Notes: generated from the letters alone by a model not told the origin. A stretch of DNA of 64,000 bases from an uncultured Lachnospiraceae bacterium (GCA_934317845.1 CAKRES010000012.1:1-64000); one strand, 5' to 3'; counted from the stretch's first letter, positions 16,181 through 26,005 are shown. Numbers and translations: made by a program.

Positions 16181-17125
16181 CTATTCTCCGTCCGAAGTTT
16201 TTCGGATATTGCTTTCAAAAAATCTCTGATAACCCAGCCACTCTGTGCCGTTTGCTTTCTTTGTGGCTTCCTTAAATGTCTGCAGCTTAGCAGAGGTATT
16301 ATCTGCATAATGCAGTGCCACTGCTTCCATCAGTGCCGGTTTCTTTGGAGAGCCATATTCGAGTTCTCCGTGATGCGCCGCGATCAGATGCTCCACCTCG
16401 GCACGCAGTACATGTGGAAATCCTTCTATGCCGTCGATCGCTTTATCAATACTGATGATCCCCATCACAATGTGTCCGAGCAGCTGTCCGTCGTCGGTGT
16501 AATCATTCTCCGGGAACTTGGAAAGCTCTTTGATCTTTCCAATGTCGTGCAGGGCGGCTGCGGTCAGCAAAAGATCCCGCTTCAATTCCGGGAACATCGT
16601 ACAGTAGCAGTCACACAGCTTCACAACCTGCAGCGTATGCTCTAACAGTCCTCCGATATATCCATGATGCACAGACTTTGCCGCACTGTGCGTTTTAAAC
16701 AGATTCACATAGGTTTCATTTTCAAAAAAGGCTTTTATGAGCGCTTTCAAATGCGGATTTTTGACGCTTTTCAAATATCCCATCATCTCTGCAAACATTT
16801 CATCTACATTGTGTTCACTGCATGGCATGTAGTCAGACATCTGGTACTGTCCCTCTGACACGCGATAAATGCGGTCGATGTTGAGCTGCAGATTGCCCTG
16901 AAACGAGGTCACTCTTCCGTCCACCTTGACAAAATCTCCTTTGTCAAAATCTTCGATACCCGGACTTGCCACATCCCAGATCTTACCGTCTACCAGACCT
17001 GTTTTGTCCTGCAACTGCAAGCTGTAGTAGGTTTTCCCATTTTTGGATGTCAATGCATCTGCCTTTTTGCACAGATACACTTCTGAAAAATTATCTCCCT
17101 CACGAAGATCTTCAATATATTTCAT
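16181..17125 (-). CDS. yhaM: 3'-5' exoribonuclease YhaM
   Basis: A 314-residue protein, the exact length of Bacillus YhaM. An N-terminal OB-fold (about 15-90; YYSLQLQDKTGLVDGKIWD) is followed by an HD phosphohydrolase domain: HTLQVVKLC, the metal-binding HDIGK and AAHHGELE. It degrades RNA and single-stranded DNA from the 3' end in the cytoplasm. The start at 17125 has GGAG eight bases upstream; a longer frame to 17341 runs through the mutS2 promoter and is rejected. Operon with rlmD, divergent from mutS2. Confidence 0.92.
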   Translation of the reverse strand: MKYIEDLREGDNFSEVYLCKKADALTSKNGKTYYSLQLQDKTGLVDGKIWDVASPGIEDFDKGDFVKVDGRVTSFQGNLQLNIDRIYRVSEGQYQMSDYMPCSEHNVDEMFAEMMGYLKSVKNPHLKALIKAFFENETYVNLFKTHSAAKSVHHGYIGGLLEHTLQVVKLCDCYCTMFPELKRDLLLTAAALHDIGKIKELSKFPENDYTDDGQLLGHIVMGIISIDKAIDGIEGFPHVLRAEVEHLIAAHHGELEYGSPKKPALMEAVALHYADNTSAKLQTFKEATKKANGTEWLGYQRFFESNIRKTSDGE

Positions 17126-17162
17126 GCTCGTTTCTCCTTCTATAATGCTTTCCTTAAAGTCT

Positions 17163-17191
17163 AGTATAGCACACCCCCCGATAGAATACAA
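17163..17191 (-). promoter_or_regulatory. promoter of yhaM-rlmD
   Basis: Minus-strand TTGTAT (17186-17191) and TATACT (17163-17168) are 17 bp apart. It is back-to-back with the mutS2 promoter, the -35 boxes being four bp apart. Confidence 0.65.
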
Positions 17192-17195
17192 TTTG

Positions 17196-17224
17196 TTGCG
17201 AAAACAAGAAAAAAAGGCTATACT
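17196..17224 (+). promoter_or_regulatory. promoter of mutS2
   Basis: TTGCGA (17196-17201) and TATACT (17219-17224) are 17 bp apart, 37 bp before the mutS2 ATG. Confidence 0.65.
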
Positions 17225-17261
17225 ATTACCGATAATACAATCGTTTAATGAGGTTTTTACT

Positions 17262-19646
17262 ATGATGCGAAATAGAAATTTCCGTATTTTGGAATACGAC
17301 AAAATAATTGATCTGTTAGCAGCGTATGCGTCCTCGGACATGGTTAAAAAACGCTGCTTAAAATTAAAACCAGTCAGTGATCTTATGGAGATCGAGAAAA
17401 GACAGGACGAAACCTATGCCGCTTACACGCGCCTGCTGCGCCACGGCAACTTGTCCTTTGCGGGATTAAAGGACATCCGCCCAATGCTCCACATGGCAGA
17501 GATTGGCGGTTCGTTGTCTTCTGCGGAGCTGCTTGACATTGCCCGCCTGTTAGAGATCGTCGGCACCGCCACTTCTTATAACGAAGAAAATGCACAGGCA
17601 GATGCTTTGGCAGACAACGACTGCATTGACCACTATTTTGAGGAATTAGAGCCGGTACCGGATCTGTTGCGCGAAATCCGCCGCTGCATTTTATCGGAAA
17701 ATGAATTTGCCAATGATGCTTCGCCAGCTTTAAAATCCATCCGCAAAAACATGCAGGCTGCCAACACGCGTATCCGGACAGAATTAAACAAGATCATCAG
17801 CAGCCAGAGCAACCAGATCATGATGCAGGATAATCTGGTCACCATGCGAAACAACCGCTACTGTATTCCGGTCAAGGCAGAATATAAAAATGCATTTCCG
17901 GGTATGATCCACGATCAGTCCGCCACGGGCTCCACGCTCTTTATTGAGCCGATGAGTGTGGTTTCTTTAAACAATGAGCTGACCGAGCTTGCAATCAAGG
18001 AGCAGAATGAGATAGAACGGATCCTGCTTGAGCTGACCGAGCGGGTAAAATTTGAACAGGAATATATCGATGCCGATCTCACCATTTTAGTTGAGCTGGA
18101 TTTCATTTTTGCCAAGGCAAGATTTGCGCGTTCCTACGATGGCACACGCCCCCGGTTTAACGAACAGGGCATCATCAATATCAAAAAGGGACGTCACCCG
18201 CTGCTTGATCCGAAGAAGGTTGTTCCGATCGACATTGCCTTAGGAGACGCCTACACGATGCTCATTATCACCGGACCAAACACCGGTGGAAAAACGGTTT
18301 CCTTAAAAACACTGGGACTGTTTACATTGATGGGAGAGGCCGGACTTTTGATCCCGGCGGCAGAAGACAGTGAACTGGCAGTATTTGACCGGGTGTATGC
18401 AGACATCGGAGATGAGCAAAGTATTGAAATGAGTCTTTCTACCTTCTCCGCACATATGACCAGCATTGTGCGTATTTTGCAAAACGTGACTGCTCATTCG
18501 CTGGTATTGTTTGACGAGCTGGGCGGCGGAACCGACCCAACGGAGGGTGCCGCACTTGCCATTGCCATTTTGTCCTACCTGCACGGCATGGGCGTACGGG
18601 TGGCTGCCACAACGCACTACAGCGAGCTGAAAGTCTTTGCGCTTTCTACCGACGGCATTGAAAATGGATGCTGTGAGTTTGACTTAGCTTCTCTTGCCCC
18701 TACCTATCGTCTTTTGATCGGTGTACCGGGAAAGAGTAACGCATTTGCCATTTCCAAAAAGCTCGGCCTGCCGGATTATATTATTGAAAGTGCAAAAACA
18801 CAGATTGACGATACGAGCATGGACATGGAACGTCTCTTAAGTGATCTGGAAGAAAGCCGTATCACCATCGAAAAGGAACAGCAGGAAATCACGGCATACA
18901 AAAAAGAGATCGCAGAGCTTCGTAAGAAAACAGAAGCCAAGCAGGAAGACTTAAATAAAAAGAAGGAACAGATCTTAAAGGCTGCCCGCGAAGAAGCGCG
19001 TGACCTTTTGGAAAAGGCCAAAAAGGAAGCAGATGAATCCATCCGTCTGTACCAGAAATGGGTGAACAATCCGGAAAAAGCCAATAACAAAGCGATGGAA
19101 CAGCAGCGTACCCATTTGCGCAAGGATCTTAACAAGCTCGACCACCAGTTGATCGAAAAGCCGAAAAAGAAGGCAAAGAAAAAACAGAATATAACGTTCT
19201 CCAAAGGGGACTACGTTTATATCGAGAGCATGGGCTTAGAGGGCGAGATCGTAAGCCAGCCAGACAAGAAGGGCGACTGCTATGTGCAGGCAGGCATTTT
19301 AAAAACGCTCGTCCACACCTCTGATTTAGAGCCGATGGAAGCTCCAAAAGAAGAAAAACAAACGGCAACTCGCAAACCGGCACAGCTTAACTTCAGAAGT
19401 GCCGTCCCACCGGAGATCAATCTTCTTGGAAAAACTGTGGATGAGGCATTATCCCAACTCGATAAATATCTGGATGATGCATACCGCTCCAATTACCACA
19501 CAGTAACGATCATTCATGGAAAGGGCACTGGTGCTTTGCGTGCCGGCGTGCAAAACTACCTGAAACGACAGTCGATCGTCAAAAGTTTCCGTGCCGGCGT
19601 TTACGGAGAAGGGGAAGCGGGTGTTACGGTAGTAGAGTTTAAGTAA
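17262..19646 (+). CDS. mutS2: endonuclease MutS2 (RqcU)
   Basis: A 794-residue MutS2. The core and lever domains lead to the ATPase with Walker A GPNTGGKT at about 338-345, DELGGGTDPTEG as Walker B, and the TTHYSELK segment. A coiled coil (about 520-620), a basic patch, a KOW-like segment and a C-terminal Smr nuclease domain with HGKGTGALR follow. It acts on collided ribosomes (splitting) and in recombination control. The start is the first of two adjacent ATGs at 17262; AGG lies eight bases upstream. Confidence 0.95.
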   Translation: MMRNRNFRILEYDKIIDLLAAYASSDMVKKRCLKLKPVSDLMEIEKRQDETYAAYTRLLRHGNLSFAGLKDIRPMLHMAEIGGSLSSAELLDIARLLEIVGTATSYNEENAQADALADNDCIDHYFEELEPVPDLLREIRRCILSENEFANDASPALKSIRKNMQAANTRIRTELNKIISSQSNQIMMQDNLVTMRNNRYCIPVKAEYKNAFPGMIHDQSATGSTLFIEPMSVVSLNNELTELAIKEQNEIERILLELTERVKFEQEYIDADLTILVELDFIFAKARFARSYDGTRPRFNEQGIINIKKGRHPLLDPKKVVPIDIALGDAYTMLIITGPNTGGKTVSLKTLGLFTLMGEAGLLIPAAEDSELAVFDRVYADIGDEQSIEMSLSTFSAHMTSIVRILQNVTAHSLVLFDELGGGTDPTEGAALAIAILSYLHGMGVRVAATTHYSELKVFALSTDGIENGCCEFDLASLAPTYRLLIGVPGKSNAFAISKKLGLPDYIIESAKTQIDDTSMDMERLLSDLEESRITIEKEQQEITAYKKEIAELRKKTEAKQEDLNKKKEQILKAAREEARDLLEKAKKEADESIRLYQKWVNNPEKANNKAMEQQRTHLRKDLNKLDHQLIEKPKKKAKKKQNITFSKGDYVYIESMGLEGEIVSQPDKKGDCYVQAGILKTLVHTSDLEPMEAPKEEKQTATRKPAQLNFRSAVPPEINLLGKTVDEALSQLDKYLDDAYRSNYHTVTIIHGKGTGALRAGVQNYLKRQSIVKSFRAGVYGEGEAGVTVVEFK

Positions 19647-19658
19647 AGGAGGAATTTT

Positions 19659-20366
19659 ATGGCGGAACAAATTAAAATACTGATCGTAGATGACGATGAA
19701 CATATCTCGGAACTGGTTTCTCTTTATCTGGTCAAAGAAGGCTACGACTGCCACATGGTATGCGATGGAGAAAGTGCGATCCGGGAGCAGGCTGCATACC
19801 AGCCGGATCTGATCCTGTTAGATATCATGCTGCCCGGCATGGACGGCTACGAAGTATGTTCTGAGATTAGAAAATCATCTAACATTCCGATCATCATGCT
19901 TTCTGCCAAGGGCGAATCCTTTGACAAGGTGCACGGACTGAAAATGGGGGCCGACGATTATCTGGCAAAACCATTTGACACCAAGGAGCTGTTAGCACGG
20001 ATCGCTGCCGTATTGCGCCGCAGCGGAAACCAGACAGCTTCCCCGGCAGATGCCCGGCAGACCGGCGAATTTGTAAGCTACCAGAACCTGACAGTAAATA
20101 TCACCACCTATTCGGTTACCTACCACAAAAAAACACTGGAAATGCCGCCAAAAGAACTGGAATTACTGTATTTCCTTGCTTCCAGTCCAAATCAGGTATT
20201 TACCAGAGAGCAGTTGTTAAACCGCATCTGGGGGTATGACTATATCGGTGATTCCAGAACCGTCGATGTACATATCAAACGGCTCCGTGAAAAATTCACT
20301 GAAACCGGTGACAACTGGAGCATTGCCACCGTATGGGGTGTCGGTTACAAATTTGATTTACACTAA
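19659..20366 (+). CDS. OmpR/PhoB-family response regulator
   Basis: A 235-residue regulator. Receiver domain with Asp11-Asp13, phosphoacceptor Asp55 (LLDIMLPG) and the Lys of LAKPFD; winged-helix domain from about 135 with VDVHIKRLREK and a GVGYKF ending. Starts 12 bp after mutS2 with an AGGAGG site, and precedes a kinase by 11 bp. Target genes cannot be inferred. Confidence 0.93.
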   Translation: MAEQIKILIVDDDEHISELVSLYLVKEGYDCHMVCDGESAIREQAAYQPDLILLDIMLPGMDGYEVCSEIRKSSNIPIIMLSAKGESFDKVHGLKMGADDYLAKPFDTKELLARIAAVLRRSGNQTASPADARQTGEFVSYQNLTVNITTYSVTYHKKTLEMPPKELELLYFLASSPNQVFTREQLLNRIWGYDYIGDSRTVDVHIKRLREKFTETGDNWSIATVWGVGYKFDLH

Positions 20367-20377
20367 GGAGTACGCTT

Positions 20378-21817
20378 ATGCGATTATTTCAACGTTCCTT
20401 TTTTGACAAGCTCATCCTCTTTTATATCATCTTAGGCTCTGTCTGCTTTTTGGGCATGGTATATTTTACCAACCACAACATCACCCGCCTTCTGATCAAT
20501 GAGCGAACCACTTCCCTGCAGTCGCAGGCACGTCTGATCGCAACCCAGTATGCCAAAGATTATTTTGAAGGTGATCTTACCAATGTCGAACTACTCGAAC
20601 AGTTAGACTCCTTAAAGACGCTGCTCGGCATTGATATCTGGATCACAGATAAAAATGGGCAGTTGATCGCAGCAAGCCCGACTGACCCCAATAGCAATAA
20701 TACACCCACTCCGGTTCATTTATCCCAGCTTTCCGATAAACTGGATGTACATCAGTCCTTTGTTAAAACCGGACAGTTCTACGGATGCTTTTCCACCGAT
20801 ACTTTAAGCGTCGGAATCCCGTTGATCTTAAAGGAACGACAGGTAGGATATATCATTTTACATGCCTCTTTGGCAGATACGTCCGACATCAAATCCGGCA
20901 TTTTAAAGGTGCTTTATCTTGCCTATCTTGTCGTTATGCTCCTGTCCTTATTACTGCTTCATCATTTTACGAAGCGTGTGTTAGATCCTTTAGAGCAGAT
21001 CAATCATGTTGCCAGCGAATACCGCAAAGGAAATTTTGAATCCCCGCTTCAGGTGGAGGATAAAAATGAGATCGGTCAGCTTGCCGACTCCTTAAATGAC
21101 ATGGCAGACGAATTGCAGAAAATGGAGGAATACCGGAAGAATTTTATTTCCAATGTTTCCCATGACTTCCGCTCACCGCTCACTTCCATCAAAGGATATT
21201 TGGAAGCGATCCAGGATGGCACGATCCCACCGGAGCGACAGGCGCATTATATTGATGTGGTGCTGGGAGAAACGAAACGTCTGACCAAACTTACCTCGGG
21301 TCTGATCGCGTTAAATGACTTTAACAGCAATACGCTGATCTTAAAGAAAAAGATATTTGATATCAGTGAAATGATCCTCACGATCATGGACAGCTTTGAA
21401 GGAATCGCCATCAAAAAACAGGTGCGGCTGTTACCGGATATTCCAGGCACCCCAGTCAAAGCCTATGCCGATCCCGATAAGATCTATCAGGTCATCTACA
21501 ACCTGGTCGACAATGCATTAAAGTTCTCCAACTCCGGCTCGTCCATTTTCGTCACTTTGCTGATACTGGATGACGACAAGATTAAAATCTCCGTAAAGGA
21601 CAATGGGGAGGGCATCAGCGACGACCATCAAAAACACATCTTTGAACGATTCTATAAAGCAGATACTTCCCGAGGCAAAGACAAGGCAGGATCCGGTCTC
21701 GGACTTGCCATTGTAAAGGAAATTATAAAAGCCCACAACGAGTCCATTACCTTGCAGAGCAAAGAACACGAAGGGGCTGATTTTTCTTTCACGTTGCCAC
21801 TGGCACCTCACCAGTGA
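20378..21817 (+). CDS. sensor histidine kinase
   Basis: A 479-residue kinase. Membrane segments at about 11-30 and 176-196 enclose a sensor domain; a HAMP domain (about 197-250) follows. The phosphoacceptor is His262 in VSHDFRSPL. The ATPase domain has NLVDNALKFS, DNGEGIS and GSGLGLAI. AAGGAG precedes the ATG by seven bases. Partner of the upstream regulator. Its 3' end overlaps convergent trmL by ten bp and no terminator lies between. Confidence 0.93.
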   Translation: MRLFQRSFFDKLILFYIILGSVCFLGMVYFTNHNITRLLINERTTSLQSQARLIATQYAKDYFEGDLTNVELLEQLDSLKTLLGIDIWITDKNGQLIAASPTDPNSNNTPTPVHLSQLSDKLDVHQSFVKTGQFYGCFSTDTLSVGIPLILKERQVGYIILHASLADTSDIKSGILKVLYLAYLVVMLLSLLLLHHFTKRVLDPLEQINHVASEYRKGNFESPLQVEDKNEIGQLADSLNDMADELQKMEEYRKNFISNVSHDFRSPLTSIKGYLEAIQDGTIPPERQAHYIDVVLGETKRLTKLTSGLIALNDFNSNTLILKKKIFDISEMILTIMDSFEGIAIKKQVRLLPDIPGTPVKAYADPDKIYQVIYNLVDNALKFSNSGSSIFVTLLILDDDKIKISVKDNGEGISDDHQKHIFERFYKADTSRGKDKAGSGLGLAIVKEIIKAHNESITLQSKEHEGADFSFTLPLAPHQ

Positions 21818-22296
21818 TAATGATGTAACTGACCCTGGCTTTCCAGATCCAAAAACTGATTCTGGCGCAATGCCTCGTAAAGCACGATTGCCACAGAATT
21901 TCCCAGATTTAAGGAGCGCATCTCTTCCTTCATTGGAATACGGATCGCCGTCTCCTTATAGTCAAGCAGGATCTCCTCCGGAATTCCGGCACTTTCTTTT
22001 CCAAACATGATGAAGCAATCCTTCTCATACTGCACATCCGTGTAGCACTGTTTGGACTTGGTCGTTGCCATGTAGATCTTAGCACCCGGATTTTTTTCCA
22101 GGAAATCTTCAAAATCATCATAATAATGCACATCCAGCTTGTCCCAGTAATCCATCCCGGCACGTTTTAACATTTTGTCATTGATATGAAACCCGAGGGG
22201 ACGGATCAAATGCAAGGATGTCCCCGTTGCCGTACAGGTTCGTCCAATGTTTCCGGTATTCGCAGGGATCTCCGGTTCGTGTAATACAATATTCAT
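21808..22296 (-). CDS. trmL: tRNA (cytidine/uridine-34-2'-O)-methyltransferase TrmL
   Basis: A 162-residue SPOUT methyltransferase. Starts MNIVLHEPEIPANTGNIGRTC, the family hallmark, and contains FGKESAGIP and SLNLGNSVAIVLYEALRQ, which form the trefoil-knot SAM site. It methylates the wobble base ribose of leucine tRNAs. I chose the ATG at 22296; a GTG seven codons earlier is in frame but overlaps the GGAG site. Confidence 0.92.
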   Translation of the reverse strand: MNIVLHEPEIPANTGNIGRTCTATGTSLHLIRPLGFHINDKMLKRAGMDYWDKLDVHYYDDFEDFLEKNPGAKIYMATTKSKQCYTDVQYEKDCFIMFGKESAGIPEEILLDYKETAIRIPMKEEMRSLNLGNSVAIVLYEALRQNQFLDLESQGQLHHYHW

Positions 22297-22326
22297 GCTT
22301 GCATAATCTCCTTTCACAAAGAAATA

Positions 22327-22344
22327 AGAGGGTTATAACCCTCT
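22327..22344 (-). terminator. palindromic hairpin after cheX
   Basis: AGAGGGTTATAACCCTCT is an 18-base perfect palindrome between cheX and trmL; read on the minus strand it is followed by TATTTCTTT. It may terminate cheX transcription. Confidence 0.5.
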
Positions 22345-22357
22345 CACCTTCTTTTCT

Positions 22358-22831
22358 TCAGTCTATCTTCATTGCCAGATTCACTTCAATCTTTTTGTCC
22401 GGTGTACCTTCATAATAAACTGGAATACAAAGGTTTGCTGCCGCTCCTTTAAATGACACGTTACCTTTACACATCGTAGGTGGTGTAATATCAATACCAA
22501 TTCCCTCTACAGAGAATACGGTTGATGCATTACCCATGATCATATTACCAAGCTCACAGATCGCACTCGTTGAAATCTCATCCAGCTGCTGCACCGGCAT
22601 CATCATCATCTTGCCGGCAATATCACAAGCGACTGTATCCTCAAATGACAGCATAACTTGGCCTTTCATTTCACCTGTTACACCGATCATAATGACGATC
22701 GTGTCATCTTTAAATTCACAATTCTTCACACTCGGTTTTCCAACTTTTGGATTATATCCACACATATCCTGTAGTATTTTGGTAGTAGCCATCAGAAAAA
22801 CATTTACGTGTTCTGCATTTATAGACGCCAT
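22358..22831 (-). CDS. cheX: chemotaxis phosphatase CheX
   Basis: A 157-residue CheX/CheC-type protein. The active-site motif E-x-x-N is at Glu93 and Asn96 (ICELGNMIMGNAS). The full length fits CheX, which dephosphorylates CheY-P as a dimer. It implies a flagellar chemotaxis system elsewhere in the genome, as no other chemotaxis gene is present here. Confidence 0.85.
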   Translation of the reverse strand: MASINAEHVNVFLMATTKILQDMCGYNPKVGKPSVKNCEFKDDTIVIMIGVTGEMKGQVMLSFEDTVACDIAGKMMMMPVQQLDEISTSAICELGNMIMGNASTVFSVEGIGIDITPPTMCKGNVSFKGAAANLCIPVYYEGTPDKKIEVNLAMKID

Positions 22832-22923
22832 GCCTACTTACCTCCCATTCGTATTATTAACCTTATCATACCATACTATGTCCCATCAGTTCAACATATT
22901 TACCATCAGATCGAATAATTATT

Positions 22924-23544
22924 TCAAGATTTCATGAATGTCTCACGCTCATACGCATTACATTCTTTTTTAAAGTGTTTCTTCACATATGCTTCGTCAA
23001 AACAACGCAGCAATTCATCCTTTCTGGCAGGAACTAAAAATCGTTCTTCCTCATCAAGATAGACAATTCTTGCCTTTTCCTTCGTCATGCAGCCTGCACA
23101 TACAGCGTCCACTCCCGCCTTACGAAGTGCCATAACCATACGCTCAGCATTGGCACATGCGATCACCATACTTCCGCTGCTGTGCAGCAGATATGGGTTC
23201 ATATCAAAAAATTCCGCAATTTCAATGACGGGCTGTCTGATCGGGATCCGCCTCAGATCAACGGAAATACCAAGCTCTGCCGCACTTCCCAGTTGAAATA
23301 ACGCGCCAAAGATCCCTCCGTAACCACTTTCGACCACGGCATCAAAGGGGGTCTGCCTCAACACTTCATACTCCCGCTCATATCCAAACTGCGTATCATA
23401 TTCTCTCACCGGAGCCAGAAAATCAGCCGCATATCTCTCATGCAGCGCATCATAATGCTCCCGTAAGACGTGATAAGCGCCGGATAAACCGACGCTTTTT
23501 GTAATTACAATCTGTGAATCTTTCTGAATGTGTAATCTCTGCAT
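22924..23544 (-). CDS. AIR synthase (PurM/HypE)-C-like protein
   Basis: A 206-residue protein resembling the C-terminal domain of the PurM/HypE/ThiL family: a GGIFGALFQLG glycine segment, VDLRRIPIRQPVIEIA, and then MNPYLLHSSGSMVIAC. The N-terminal ATP-binding half of the family is missing, so it is unlikely to be a full synthetase. Its ATG overlaps the VanW-protein stop (TAATG), so the two are coupled. Function unknown. Confidence 0.75.
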   Translation of the reverse strand: MQRLHIQKDSQIVITKSVGLSGAYHVLREHYDALHERYAADFLAPVREYDTQFGYEREYEVLRQTPFDAVVESGYGGIFGALFQLGSAAELGISVDLRRIPIRQPVIEIAEFFDMNPYLLHSSGSMVIACANAERMVMALRKAGVDAVCAGCMTKEKARIVYLDEEERFLVPARKDELLRCFDEAYVKKHFKKECNAYERETFMKS

Positions 23545-25097
23545 TACTGTGTAACCTCTGTTGTATCCTGCGCAGCAGGTGCTTGTGTCGTAACAACTGC
23601 TTCTGTTGCCTCTGCCTTGTTCTGCGTTGCCTTTTTCGCTTTCTGCTCAGTTGTCACTGTCGTCTTATCTGCGTTCTTTTTGCTGTTCTTTTTCTCATCC
23701 TTCTTCTCAGCATCAGCAGAAGCCTTCTTTTCCTTTGTTCCAACTGTCACACGTCTAGGAGAAGATGCGTAGTAGCTGTTATTGACCTCACTCGTACTCT
23801 GCTCCACTCCGTCTACCAGCACACGCTTCCATAGCTTTGCACGGTATCCCACATGCGATTTCTGAGTGACGATCTCTTTGCCTTCCTCAAGATTTTTATC
23901 CTTTGTCACAATATCCTTACCCGGATTGATTGTTTGTGTTTTCTCACTATAGTATTCGATCGAACGGTTCTCTGCGCGTGTTTCCGCACCATAGACCGTA
24001 AACGTGACATTGTATCCGTTAACTGCTCCGGCAATATATACCGGAACTTCGTAGTTGTTGGTAAATTTGAAATCCTGTCCACCGGAATCAGATACCGCTG
24101 CATCAAAAGATACATCCACATAACTGACCGTCATCTGATGATTATGACGCTCTACTACATCCAGCTCAGATAACAAGACTGCATTGTATAAGGTAGTGGA
24201 TACCTGGCACACTCCTCCGCCATAACTCTGGATCACTTCTCCGGCAGAATAAGAGCCGGCTTTCTCATAACCATTTTCCGCATTCAGCGGTGCGATCAGA
24301 TCCATAACAGAAAATGTCTCGCCCGGATATACCACAGAACCGTTGATCTTGCTGCAGGCATTGGTAATGTTCTTGATCCGCTCTGCGGTGGAAGTTGCAA
24401 AGCTTGTCGTATAAGTACCAAGGATATCCTTGATCTTTTCCATGTCTTCTCTTGTATATTCCGGTTCTGCCACATCTGCTTCCAGTGCATAAGTCAGATC
24501 TTTCTTGTTCCAATTTTTATTGAGCAGTCCATCAATTGCCTTTACGTTGGAATCCAAAGGAACTTCAATTCCCTTCTGCTCGTCGGTGATCACAAAGGAA
24601 CCATTCTCTCTTGTGATCGTAGCATTGGCTGCCACCTTACCAAAATGATCCGCATTGGCATCGATATACTCCTGAAAAGCTTCTTTATCGATCTGCTTTT
24701 TAATAGAAAAGTCAGTCCCTTTTCCCTCTCCTGCCCGGATTGCTTTGTAACGCTTTAACATAGAACCTTGTTTTCCCAGTTCATATGCTTTCTCCACGGC
24801 ATCCTCCGGATCTTCATAAGATAACCCAAGACTTTCCAACGTCATCGAATCCTCATGATCCTCGTATGTAAGGGTGATCTCTTTGGAATTCAGCGCATCT
24901 TCATAGTCAACGACCTTGTCATAGGCTTCCTGTTTCTTTAATCCGCTGACATCACATCCGTCAATACTGATCCCTTCTCCAATCGTCTTAATATTTGCTA
25001 CCGAGCTTACTGTATGGTAAAAATAAGCAAGTACTGCAAGCAATGCAACGATCAGAACAACCAAAATACTGATGATAACTCTTTTTTTCGTACTCAT
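23544..25097 (-). CDS. VanW-family membrane protein with peptidoglycan-binding domain
   Basis: A 517-residue protein. An N-terminal membrane segment (about 8-28), one or two putative PG_binding_4 domains (about 40-210), and a VanW domain (about 235-360) with GGVCQVSTTLYNAVLL and HNHQMTVSYV. A G5-like beta segment follows (about 375-435). The last 70 residues are a Lys/Thr/Ala-rich low-complexity tail. Probably anchored on the outer face of the membrane and acting on the cell wall; the biochemical role of VanW is unknown. Confidence 0.88.
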   Translation of the reverse strand: MSTKKRVIISILVVLIVALLAVLAYFYHTVSSVANIKTIGEGISIDGCDVSGLKKQEAYDKVVDYEDALNSKEITLTYEDHEDSMTLESLGLSYEDPEDAVEKAYELGKQGSMLKRYKAIRAGEGKGTDFSIKKQIDKEAFQEYIDANADHFGKVAANATITRENGSFVITDEQKGIEVPLDSNVKAIDGLLNKNWNKKDLTYALEADVAEPEYTREDMEKIKDILGTYTTSFATSTAERIKNITNACSKINGSVVYPGETFSVMDLIAPLNAENGYEKAGSYSAGEVIQSYGGGVCQVSTTLYNAVLLSELDVVERHNHQMTVSYVDVSFDAAVSDSGGQDFKFTNNYEVPVYIAGAVNGYNVTFTVYGAETRAENRSIEYYSEKTQTINPGKDIVTKDKNLEEGKEIVTQKSHVGYRAKLWKRVLVDGVEQSTSEVNNSYYASSPRRVTVGTKEKKASADAEKKDEKKNSKKNADKTTVTTEQKAKKATQNKAEATEAVVTTQAPAAQDTTEVTQ

Positions 25098-25249
25098 TTA
25101 ACCAGTCCCTTTTCTCTTTCAAACTTTTCATCTGCTTTATTCTACCACAGAATATCTTGCAAAAACAGTCACAAAGTAACCATAATATTTGACAAAAAAG
25201 TCTTGTTTTTGTATATTTATAACGATGTGAATGCTTCTATTTTCCTGTT

Positions 25250-25354
25250 CTAGAACAGACCGGATAACAGCATAGAGCATACCATGGCAAGAATCAAAAC
25301 AACTATGATAACCGCCATGATCCTGCGATTCTTTTTTTTATTAAAATTGATCAT
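25250..25354 (-). CDS. small membrane protein (34 aa)
   Basis: A 34-residue frame: basic N terminus (FNKKKNRR) followed by a single hydrophobic helix to the C terminus. The ribosome site is a full AAGGAGGT (25362-25369) seven bases upstream of the ATG, which makes translation very likely. It resembles the DUF4044-type tiny membrane proteins of Firmicutes. It is upstream of the VanW gene on the same strand. Confidence 0.6.
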   Translation of the reverse strand: MINFNKKKNRRIMAVIIVVLILAMVCSMLLSGLF

Positions 25355-25399
25355 ATGACTCACCTCCTTGTCACCTCAGAAAATAGAAAGGACATTATT

Positions 25400-26005
25400 A
25401 TGCCATTTATTATCTTTTTTGCAATCTTTTGTCTCTGGCTCATGTATGAACTCAAAAAAAACACACGTCTCCACAAGAAACGATCTGACGCATTCTGGGA
25501 AACAGAGCGTCAGGCAGATGCCACCAGAAAAAAAGACATCAGCCATCTTGCCTACCTGACAATCCCTTTTGATGAGCTTCCTTTGCATGAAGCCCTTCCG
25601 GATCAGATCAAGCGTTACCAGGATGCCATTCTTGCATTAAAGGATCAACCAATCTTAAACTTAAGCGGACAGACCAATACAGAACTGAAAAGCACCTACG
25701 GTGCTGCCAATCTCGATGCACTGTCCATCTGCGACAGCAACTACACCACACTTGTTTCCAACCTTGCCAGACTTGGTACTTATTATTATGAACAGGGCGA
25801 TGACGTACGAGCCAGAAAGCTTTTGGAGTATGGTATCCTGATCGGCACGGATGTTAGCAGCAACTATGTGACACTTGCCCGCATCTATCTGAAACAGAAT
25901 GAAACAGACCGTATCTATGATCTGATGGAACAGATCTCCGAATCCCATTCTCTTTTGAAAGATTCCATTTTACAAAAGCTTCATGCACTGTTAGCAGAAG
26001 ATTAA
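25400..26005 (+). CDS. membrane-anchored hypothetical protein with TPR-like repeats
   Basis: A 201-residue protein: one hydrophobic N-terminal segment (about 2-15), a charged linker, then a helical region. Residues about 125-195 look like TPR-type helix pairs (ARLGTYYYEQGDDVRARKLL). AAAGGA lies ahead of the ATG at 25400; the longer in-frame start overlaps the divergent small-protein gene. A strong terminator follows. No family name can be assigned with certainty. Confidence 0.75.
   Translation: MPFIIFFAIFCLWLMYELKKNTRLHKKRSDAFWETERQADATRKKDISHLAYLTIPFDELPLHEALPDQIKRYQDAILALKDQPILNLSGQTNTELKSTYGAANLDALSICDSNYTTLVSNLARLGTYYYEQGDDVRARKLLEYGILIGTDVSSNYVTLARIYLKQNETDRIYDLMEQISESHSLLKDSILQKLHALLAED

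Noticed and set aside
17126..17341. Longer N terminus for YhaM
   Set aside because: It crosses both promoters and the mutS2 start; the 314-residue form matches the family.
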